From positions 3,844,001 to 3,908,000 of the forward strand of contig NZ_JAFBBO010000001.1 of NCBI RefSeq assembly GCF_016907235.1: a stretch of DNA of 64,000 bases, in the 5' to 3' direction. Of the stretch, positions 53,954 through 61,700 are shown piece by piece (the first letter of the stretch is position 1; each line of letters opens with the position of its first letter). This DNA is from Oerskovia jenensis. GTDB taxonomy: Bacteria > Actinomycetota > Actinomycetes > Actinomycetales > Cellulomonadaceae. The notes under the pieces are model-generated. The model saw nothing but the letters and a program-made list of their open reading frames with translations. It did not search any database and was not told the DNA's origin. The translations under genes and the position numbers were made by a program.

Positions 53954-55077
53954 GCACCGCGGTGAGCACCACCTCGCCCCGGGCAGGGAGCGCGACCTCC
54001 GGCCCCCGACGCCGCCGGCTCGGCTCGACGGGGATCGTCTACCTCGCGCTCGTGGGCATCCTGGTCGTCTCGGCCGGCCTCGTCGCGGCGCAGGGCGGCA
54101 GCTTCTTCAGCCAGGGGAACCTGTTCTACCTGCTGTCCCAGACGAGCCTGCTGGGCTTCGTCGCGATCGGCCAGACGTTCGTCATCCTGTGCAAGTCGCT
54201 CGACCTGTCGGTCGGGTACGTCGTGGCCTGGTCCTCGCTGGTCGCCGCCACCACGATGGCCGGCGACCCGTCGCGCATCTGGCTCGGTGTGGTGGCGGCG
54301 CTCGCGGTCGCCGCGGGCGTCGGGCTCGTCAACGGGCTCGTCATCTCGAAGCTCCGCGTGAACTCGTTCATCGCGACCCTCGGCGTCGGCCTCATCATCA
54401 AGGGCTACCTCGACACGCAGTTCAAGGGTCCGTCGGGCGAGGTCCCCAAGGCTTTCCAGGGGTTCGGGTACACGCGCATCGGCCCGGTGCCCGTCTCGGT
54501 CATCGTGCTCGCGGTGGTCATGGTGCTCGGCGTCGTGCTCCTGACCCGTACCCGCCCGGGCTATCACATGTTCGCGGTGGGCGGGAACATCGACGTCGCC
54601 CGCCTCTCGGGGATCCGCACGGACCGGTCGATCATCCTGGCCCACGTCCTGTGCTCGCTGTGCGCGGGGGTCGCCGGCCTCCTGATCGCGGCACGTTTCG
54701 GCACGGGCAACGCCCTGGTCTACACCTACGGCTACGACCTCAACTCGATCGCGGCCGTGGTGCTCGGCGGGACGCTGCTCATGGGAGGCCGCGGCTCGAT
54801 CCTCGGCACCATCGCGGGCGTCCTGATCCTCGCCTCGCTCGACACGGTGTTCAACGTGCTCGACGTCAGCCCGTTCTTCAAGGACGTCCTGCGCGGCGCG
54901 ATCATCATCGCCGCGGTCGCCATGTACGCCCGCCGTCAGATCGACCCCGCGAGCAGCAGGGCGAGGTTCCGCGCGCTGGCGCAGTCGGTCCGCCCGGGCT
55001 CCGGCCCGGCGGGGCGAGCGCCCGCAGCGGACCCCCAGAACCCGTCCGCCACGACCGGCAAGGAGGCCACCCGATGA
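53950..55077 (+). CDS. Sugar ABC transporter permease 1, operon 2
   Basis: A 375-residue CUT2 permease with about nine membrane helices. Landmarks are AIGQTFVILCKSLDLSVGYVVA, GLVNGLVISKLRVNSFIATLG, the ATPase-coupling loop YHMFAVGGNIDVARLSGI and IAAVVLGGTLLMGGRGSILGT. The cytoplasmic C-terminal tail is Ala/Pro/Arg-rich (about 40 residues). Adjacent permease 2 implies a heterodimeric channel, as in the YtfT/YjfF galactofuranose importer of E. coli. GGAGGAG precedes the start, which overlaps the ATPase stop (ATGA). Confidence 0.93.
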   Translation: MSTAVSTTSPRAGSATSGPRRRRLGSTGIVYLALVGILVVSAGLVAAQGGSFFSQGNLFYLLSQTSLLGFVAIGQTFVILCKSLDLSVGYVVAWSSLVAATTMAGDPSRIWLGVVAALAVAAGVGLVNGLVISKLRVNSFIATLGVGLIIKGYLDTQFKGPSGEVPKAFQGFGYTRIGPVPVSVIVLAVVMVLGVVLLTRTRPGYHMFAVGGNIDVARLSGIRTDRSIILAHVLCSLCAGVAGLLIAARFGTGNALVYTYGYDLNSIAAVVLGGTLLMGGRGSILGTIAGVLILASLDTVFNVLDVSPFFKDVLRGAIIIAAVAMYARRQIDPASSRARFRALAQSVRPGSGPAGRAPAADPQNPSATTGKEATR

Positions 55078-56183
55078 GCGAGAGCACGTCTGCGACACGC
55101 CCCGGCGGCACGCAGGCCGCCCCACGGAACAGCTTCTCCGGCTGGGTCCGGCGCGTCACCTCGGGCAGCACCTGGACCGTCTACGCGCTGCTGATCGTGG
55201 TGTTCGTCGCGATCCTCGTGATGAACCCGTCGTTCGGCGAGCCCATGTCGCTCATGGCCTTCCTCAAGAAGGCAGCGCCGCTCATCGTGCTGGCGATCGG
55301 GCAGTACTTCGTCATCGTGTCGGGGGAGTTCGACCTCTCGGTCGGCTCGCTCGTCGGGGCACAGGTCGTCATCGCGGCCAAGCTCATCGACGGCGAGGAC
55401 TCCATGACCTGGCCCGTGATCGGTCTCATGGTCCTGTTCGGCCTGGCGGTCGGTCTCGTCAACGGCCTGATCGTCACGCTCCTCAAGGTCCCGTCGTTCA
55501 TCACGACGCTCGGCATGATGCTCGTGCTCTACGGCGCGATCCGGCTCTGGACCGGCGGGGCGCCCACGGGGTCCCTCACGGACGGCTTCCGCCAGTGGGG
55601 CCGGGGCGGCCTGCCCGACACCCCGGGGCAGTTCCAGGTCCCGTACGCGGTGCTCATCACGGTCGTGCTCGGCGTGATCGCGGTGGTCGTCATGCGGCGC
55701 CCGTTCGGACGCACGCTCGTCGCGACGGGCGACAACGACGTGGCCGCGGCGTTCTCGGGCGCCTCGGTCTGGTGGGTGCGTACGCGGGCCTTCCTGTTCT
55801 CCGGCTTCATGGCCACGGTCGCGGGCATCCTCATCGGCGGCTACGCCGGCGTGACGGCCCAGGTGGGCGAGGGGCTCGAGTTCATGGCCATCACCGCGGT
55901 CGTCCTGGGCGGTGTCGTCCTGGGCGGCGGCCGGGGTTCGGTGGTCGCGGCCATGGCCGGCGCCCTGACCCTCGAGGCCCTGTTCACGCTGTTCAACCAG
56001 CTCAGCCTGCCGTCGACGATCCGCCCGGCGGTCCAGGGCGTGATCATCATCGCCGCGGTGGCCTACGCCGCGATGCCGCGCCGGTCCAGGGCCGCTCCCA
56101 CGGGCAGCCCGCACCCTCCCACCACCCCGGCAGGGGTCACCGAACCCACCGTCCCGAAGGAGCCCCAGCCAGCAGCGCCCTAG
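55074..56183 (+). CDS. Sugar ABC transporter permease 2, operon 2
   Basis: A 369-residue CUT2 permease. Landmarks are LAIGQYFVIVSGEFDLSVGSLVG, VGLVNGLIVTLLKVPSFITTLGMM, a periplasmic loop (GGAPTGSLTDGFRQWGRGGL), the coupling loop FGRTLVATGDNDVAAAFSGA and ITAVVLGGVVLGGGRGSVVAAMAG. It differs enough from permease 1 to be a distinct subunit rather than a recent duplicate. It overlaps permease 1 by four bases (ATGA). The Pro/Thr-rich tail ends at 56183 and is followed by a short hairpin before the binding-protein gene. Confidence 0.93.
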   Translation: MSESTSATRPGGTQAAPRNSFSGWVRRVTSGSTWTVYALLIVVFVAILVMNPSFGEPMSLMAFLKKAAPLIVLAIGQYFVIVSGEFDLSVGSLVGAQVVIAAKLIDGEDSMTWPVIGLMVLFGLAVGLVNGLIVTLLKVPSFITTLGMMLVLYGAIRLWTGGAPTGSLTDGFRQWGRGGLPDTPGQFQVPYAVLITVVLGVIAVVVMRRPFGRTLVATGDNDVAAAFSGASVWWVRTRAFLFSGFMATVAGILIGGYAGVTAQVGEGLEFMAITAVVLGGVVLGGGRGSVVAAMAGALTLEALFTLFNQLSLPSTIRPAVQGVIIIAAVAYAAMPRRSRAAPTGSPHPPTTPAGVTEPTVPKEPQPAAP

Positions 56184-56230
56184 TCCTCCGGCCACCACCC
56201 GGAACGCCACACAGATCCGTCCCCGACAGA

Positions 56231-56250
56231 CCGTCGCGAAGTCGCGACGG
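56231..56250 (+). terminator. Hairpin between permease 2 and the binding-protein gene
   Basis: CCGTCGCG (56231-56238), tetraloop AAGT, CGCGACGG (56243-56250). In this place it more likely shields or tunes the message than ends it. Confidence 0.5.
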
Positions 56251-56288
56251 GCAGGACAACGAAGTCTTCCGATCACAGGAGAAGGAAC

Positions 56289-57509
56289 ATGCGACGCTCT
56301 CGAGTTCTCATGGCAGGGGCCGCGACCGCGGCCCTGCTGTTCACCGCTGCGTGCAGCACCGACGTGCCCGACGCCCCCGCCGGGGGCGAGACCGCTGCCG
56401 AGGCGGGGGAGGAGTCGAACGAGTCGGGCGCGAACAGCCAGTGGTTCGTGCAGGCCGACTACGACCGTCAGCTCGCGCAGCGCACCGCGGTCCCCGAGGG
56501 GCCGGGCGAGCAGCCGTGGCTGCAGGCGATCGACCCCGAGTACGTGGACACCGCGCAGTACAAGAAGGAGGGCGGCAAGAAGCTCTGCTTCTCCAACGCC
56601 TCGGTCTCCAACCCGTGGCGTGTCACGGGCTTCATCACGATGCAGCAGCAGGTCGAGGTCCTCAAGGCCTCGGGCGACATCTCGGAGTTCCGCGTCTCGG
56701 ACGCCGCGGACGACGACAACAAGCAGATCTCCGACATCCAGGCGTTCGTCGAGGCCGGTGACTGCGACGCGATCATCATCTCGCCCTCGACCACGGCGAC
56801 CCTGACCCCCGCGGTCGAGGCGGCGTGCGAGTCCGGCAAGCCGGTCATCGTGTTCGACCGCGGCGTCAACTCCGACTGCATGGTGACCTACATCCACCCG
56901 ATCGGCGGCTACGCGTACGGCGCCGACGGCGCGGAGTTCCTGGTCGAGAACCTCGAGCCCGGCTCGAAGGTCCTCGCGCTGCGCATCCTGCCCGGTGTCG
57001 ACGTGCTCGAGAACCGGTGGGCCGCAGCCGACAAGATCTTCTCCGAGAGCGACATCGAGGTCGTGGGCCAGGAGTTCACGGGTGGCGACGGCGCGAAGAT
57101 CAAGGACATCGTGACGCAGTACCTGCAGCGCGGTGACGTGGACGGCATCTGGATGGACGCCGGCGACGGCGCCGTCGCGGCGGTCGAGGCGTTCGAGGAC
57201 GCCGGCAAGCCCTACCCCGTGTTCATGGGCGAGGACGAGCTGAGCTTCATGCGCAAGTGGAAGGAGACGGACATGACCGCCCTGGGCGCCGTGTACTCCA
57301 ACTTCCAGTGGCGCACCCCGATCCTCGCGGCCCAGATGATCTGGAACGGCGAGCAGGTCCCGGCCGAGTGGGTCCTGCCGCAGTCGCCCATCACGGGCGA
57401 GGACCTGGACGCCTACCTCGACGCCAACAAGGACATGCCCTCGCTGCACTACGCCAAGTTCGGTGGCGAGGACCTGCCGGGCTTCCCCGACGCGTGGACG
57501 GACCGCTGA
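56289..57509 (+). CDS. Sugar ABC transporter binding lipoprotein, operon 2
   Basis: A 406-residue lipoprotein. The signal peptide ends in LLFTAAC (Cys22). A linker of about 75 residues rich in Glu, Asn and Gln (NESGANSQWFVQADYDRQLA) is much longer than in RbsB-like proteins. The two-lobe domain then reads LCFSNASVSNPWRVTGFITMQQQ, ISDIQAFVEAGDCDAIIISPS, GKPVIVFDRGVNSDCMVTYIHP and VDGIWMDAGDGAVAAVEAF. It belongs to the peripla_BP_4 group. Paired Cys residues (GDCDA, NSDCM) may form a disulfide. GGAGAAGG precedes the ATG. The ligand is unknown, and the protein is only distantly related to operon 1's binder. Confidence 0.9.
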   Translation: MRRSRVLMAGAATAALLFTAACSTDVPDAPAGGETAAEAGEESNESGANSQWFVQADYDRQLAQRTAVPEGPGEQPWLQAIDPEYVDTAQYKKEGGKKLCFSNASVSNPWRVTGFITMQQQVEVLKASGDISEFRVSDAADDDNKQISDIQAFVEAGDCDAIIISPSTTATLTPAVEAACESGKPVIVFDRGVNSDCMVTYIHPIGGYAYGADGAEFLVENLEPGSKVLALRILPGVDVLENRWAAADKIFSESDIEVVGQEFTGGDGAKIKDIVTQYLQRGDVDGIWMDAGDGAVAAVEAFEDAGKPYPVFMGEDELSFMRKWKETDMTALGAVYSNFQWRTPILAAQMIWNGEQVPAEWVLPQSPITGEDLDAYLDANKDMPSLHYAKFGGEDLPGFPDAWTDR

Positions 57510-57587
57510 CCCGGTTCGCGTACCCCGCGCCAGACCCCGGCCGCTGACGTCGGGCTCGTCCCGGCGCCGCCGCCGGTAGCGGCCCGG

Positions 57588-57616
57588 CCGGTCTCCCGCT
57601 CTCCTCGGGGGACCGG
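57588..57616 (+). terminator. Hairpin between the binding-protein and epimerase genes
   Basis: CCGGTCTCCC (57588-57597) pairs with GGGGGACCGG (57607-57616), one G-U pair. The surrounding 218-bp gap is otherwise featureless GC-rich DNA. Confidence 0.5.
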
Positions 57617-57727
57617 TCGGCGCCCAGCATCACCTCGGGGCCCGACGACGGAGCCCACCTTCCCCGCGAAGGTGCGCTCCGGCGTCGGGCGCCCTGGGCA
57701 GCACTCCCACCGACGAAAGAGAGCACC

Positions 57728-58591
57728 GTGGCTCGCACGCGCCCCCTGGGGGTCAACACCTGGGTGTGGACCTCGCCCCTGACCGACGCCTCGTTGCGTG
57801 AGATCGCCCCGCGCGTCGCCGGCTGGGGGTTCGACGTCCTCGAGCTGCCCGTCGAGGACGTGACCGACTGGCACCCGCAGCAGACCGCGGGCGTCCTCGC
57901 GGACCTCGGCCTCGGCGCGTCGGTCTCGCTCGTCATGGGCCCGGGGCGCGAGCTCGTCGCGGCCGACGCCGGCACGATCCGCCGGACCCAGGACTACCTG
58001 CGCCAGGTCGTCGACATGGCGCACGCGGTCGGTTCCCGGGTCGTCGGGGGCCCTGCGTACGCGTCCGTGGGGCGCACCTGGCGGATGACCGCCGGTCAGC
58101 GCGAGGCCGCGAACGCCGAGCTGGTCGACCACCTGGCCCCCGTCGTCGAGCACGCGATGGCCGCCGGGGTGCGCATCGGGCTCGAACCGCTCAACCGCTA
58201 CGAGACGAGCCTGGTCAACACGGTCGACCAGGGGCTCGCCCTCGTGGCCCCCCTTCCCTCGGAGGGGATCGGGCTCATGCTCGACATCTACCACATGAAC
58301 ATCGAGGAGACGGACCTGGCCGCCGCGGTGACGCGCGCCGGGGACCGGATCGCGCACGTGCAGGTCTGCGGCAACGACCGCGGCGCACCGGGCGCGGACC
58401 ACCTCGACTGGACCGCGTTCCTCGGCGCGCTCGACGCGAGCGGCTACGACGGCTCGCTGTGCATCGAGTCGTTCACCGCCGACAACGCGACCATCGCGAC
58501 GGCCGCCTCGATCTGGCGTCCGCTCGCCCCCACCCAGGACGCCATCGCTGTCGATGGCCTGGACTTCCTGAGAGGACTGATGCGCGGCTGA
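57728..58591 (+). CDS. Ketose 3-epimerase-like sugar isomerase/epimerase, operon 2
   Basis: A 287-residue barrel with GTG start after AAAGAGAG. Several blocks match the D-tagatose/D-psicose 3-epimerase family. GLEPLNRYETSLVNT carries the first metal Glu, and MLDIYHMNIEETD carries Asp and His. HVQVCGNDRGAPGADHLDW corresponds to the family's H.H..ENDRG.PG...DW, and CIESFT carries the last Glu. These enzymes invert C3 of ketoses using Mn2+ or Co2+. It is a different subfamily from the barrel in operon 1, so the two operons probably handle different sugars or successive steps. A substrate such as a ketohexose or 3-keto-sugar is plausible. Confidence 0.85.
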   Translation: MARTRPLGVNTWVWTSPLTDASLREIAPRVAGWGFDVLELPVEDVTDWHPQQTAGVLADLGLGASVSLVMGPGRELVAADAGTIRRTQDYLRQVVDMAHAVGSRVVGGPAYASVGRTWRMTAGQREAANAELVDHLAPVVEHAMAAGVRIGLEPLNRYETSLVNTVDQGLALVAPLPSEGIGLMLDIYHMNIEETDLAAAVTRAGDRIAHVQVCGNDRGAPGADHLDWTAFLGALDASGYDGSLCIESFTADNATIATAASIWRPLAPTQDAIAVDGLDFLRGLMRG

Positions 58592-58727
58592 CCGTTCGGT
58601 AGGTGCAGGACCGACGGCGCCGGCACGCCGTGGGACGACGTAACTCTTCACAGCACGTGCGGCCCCGTTCACCGACGAGCGGGGCACGGACTCTCGCCAC
58701 GTGCCGACTGCCCTGGAGGCAAGACAC
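58592..58727 (+). other. Spacer before the second giant gene
   Basis: 136 bp with a weak hairpin (GCCCCG at 58662 with CGGGGC at 58680) and a good CTGGAGGC ribosome site before the ATG. No promoter boxes were recognised, so the giant gene is probably read from operon 2's promoter. Confidence 0.4.
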
Positions 58728-61700
58728 ATGAAGGCTGCGCGACTTCCCCTGCGGGGAAGAGCCGTCGCGGCGCTGACCATCGGAGCTCTGGCGTTCACTC
58801 TCGCGCCCGCGACCATGGCTGCCGCCCACGACGGACCACATGCTCCCGGTGACGACCGCAAGGTCCTCATCTTCACCAAGACGACCCAGTTCCGGCACTC
58901 CGAGGCGATCACGCAGGGCACCCCGGTGCTCGAGGCCGCGTTCGCCGACGTGGGCATCGCCTCGGACCACACCGAGGACTCCTCGGTCTTCACCGACGCG
59001 GGACTGGCCGAGTACGACGCCCTGGTGATGTTCCAGACGTCGGGCGACCCGTGGAACGCCGACCAGAAGGCTGCGCTCGAGCGCTACCAGCAGGCCGGCG
59101 GCGGCATCGTCGCGATCCACAACGCGACCGACATGCGCGGGAACTACGGCTGGTGGGACGACATGATCGGGGCGCTCATGCCCGGTCACGCCGCGACCGG
59201 CAACAGCCCCGGCCTGCCGGGCACGGTCCGTGTCGAGGACCGGGTCCACCCCTCGACGAGCCACCTCGACCAGCGCTGGAACCGCGCCGACGAGTGGTAC
59301 AACTACTCGGCCAACGTCCGCGGCAGCGCGCACGTCCTCGCCACGATGGACGAGTCGACCTACGACGCCGGCGGCAACAAGATGGGCGCCGACCACCCGA
59401 TCTCGTGGTGCAAGCCCTACGACGGCGGACGTGCCTGGATGACCGGCATGGGTCACTTCGGGGCGCACTTCACGGGCGAGCCGGACCTGGTCCAGCACAT
59501 CGTGGGCGGCGTCCAGTGGGCGTCGGGCCAGGTGGCCGGCGACTGCGGCGGCACCGACTGGGGCCAGTTCGAGAAGGTCGCGCTCGACACCAACACGAGC
59601 GCACCGTTCGGCATGGACGTCGCGCCCGACGGCCGCGTGTTCTTCACCGAGCTCGTGCGCGGACAGATCCGCGTCTACGACCCGCGCACCCAGAACACCT
59701 CGACCGCGATCACCATCCCCGTGTACTCGGGCGGTGAGGACGGCCTGCTGGGCATCGCGCTGGACAAGGACTTCGCGACCAACGGGTACCTGTACCAGTA
59801 CTACTCGCCGGCCTCGGCCGACGACACGAACCCGGAGAACTTCTTCAACCGGATCTCGCGCTTCACCGTGACCGACGGCGGTCCCGGTGGCACCGTGATC
59901 GACCCGGCCTCGGAGAAGGTCCTCATCGAGGTCCCGGCCGGGCGTCTGCCCGACGAGCCGGGCCACACGGGCGGCAGCCTGATCTTCGACGACCGCACCG
60001 GTGACCTGTACATCGGCGTGGGCGACGACGTGAACCCGCACTCCGAGCCCTCGGGCGGGTACGCCCCGCTCTCCGAGCGCGACGGCCGCCTGCACGACGC
60101 GCGCGCCACGTCGGCCAACACCAACGACCTGCGCGGCAAGGTGCTCCGCATCCACCCCGAGGCCGACGGCACGTACACGATCCCCGAGGGCAACCTGTTC
60201 GCCCCGGGCACCGACAAGACGCTGCCCGAGATCTACGCGATGGGCTTCCGCAACCCGTTCCGGTTCACGATCGACCCCGCCACGGGCAACCTCGGCGTGG
60301 CCGACTACTCCCCGGACAACGGGTCCGACAACCTCGCGAACCGCGGCCCCGCGGGCATCGCCGAGTGGAACTACATCCAGGAGCCGGGCTTCTTCGGCTG
60401 GCCCCTGTGCATGGGCAAGAACGAGCCCTTCCGTGACGTCGACTACCGCACCAACCCGGTCACGGTCGGCGCCAACTTCGACTGCGCGAACCCCGTCAAC
60501 GACTCGATCCTCAACACGGGTCTGACGCAGCTCCCCGCGGCCCAGCCCGCGGACATGTACTACGGCTACCAGCGCACGTCGGCCCCCGGTGTCATCAACG
60601 CCGGCGGCGGGCTCGCACCCATGGGTGGCCCGTTCTACAGCTACGACGCCGACCTCGTGTCGGACACCAAGTTCCCCGAGTACTACGACGGCAAGCCCTT
60701 CTTCTACGAGTGGGCGCGCAACAAGATGTACTCGATCGACCTGAAGGACGCCACGCCCAAGGGCGCTGCTGTCGAGAAGGTCAACCCGTTCCTGTCGAAC
60801 GAGCAGTTCCTCGCACCGATCGACTCGACGTTCGGCCCCGAGGGTGCGCTCTACGTGCTCGACTGGGGCGGCGGCTTCGGGCGTGACAACCCGAACTCGG
60901 GCCTGCACCGCATCGACTACATCTCCGGTTCGCGCTCCCCGGTCGCCAAGCCGGCCGCCACGCCGGACTCGGGCACGGCCCCGCTCACCGTCACGTTCGA
61001 CGGCGCCGCGAGCACCGACCCCGAGAACGAGACGCTCACGTACGCGTGGGACTTCGACGGTGACGGCACGACCGACTCGACCGAGGCGGCCCCGAGCCAC
61101 ACCTACACCGCGAACGGCGTCTACGACGCCCGCCTCACGGTGAGCGACCCGTCGGGCAAGGTCGGTACCGCCACGGTCCCGATCACGGTCGGCAACACGC
61201 GCCCCGAGGTCGACTTCAACCTGCCGCCGACCGGGTCGTTCTTCGACTTCGGCGACCGGATCGACTGGGACGTCGAGGTCAGCGACGCCGAGGACTCCTC
61301 GATCGTCGACGAGAACGTCATCATCCAGCCGGCGCTCGGGCACGACGCCCACGCGCACCCCTCGGAGCCGCTCCACGGGACGACCGGCTCGGTCGAGACC
61401 GGCCTGGGCGGTGGCCACGGCGAGGACATGAACGTCTTCTACGTGCTCGACGCCCGGTACACCGACGGCGGCGGCGAGGGCGACGTGCCCGCGCTGACCG
61501 GCTCCGACACGACGCTGGTGTTCGGCAAGAAGCGTGAGGCCGAGTTCCAGACCGCCACCCAGGGCACGACCCAGCTCCCCAGCCGGGACGTCGAGGGCGG
61601 CGGGTCCGTCATCACGGGCAAGGACGGGGCCTGGTCCTCGTACGACCCGTTCAACCTCCACCAGATCAGCGCCCTGTCGCTGCGCGTCTCGGCAGCCCAG

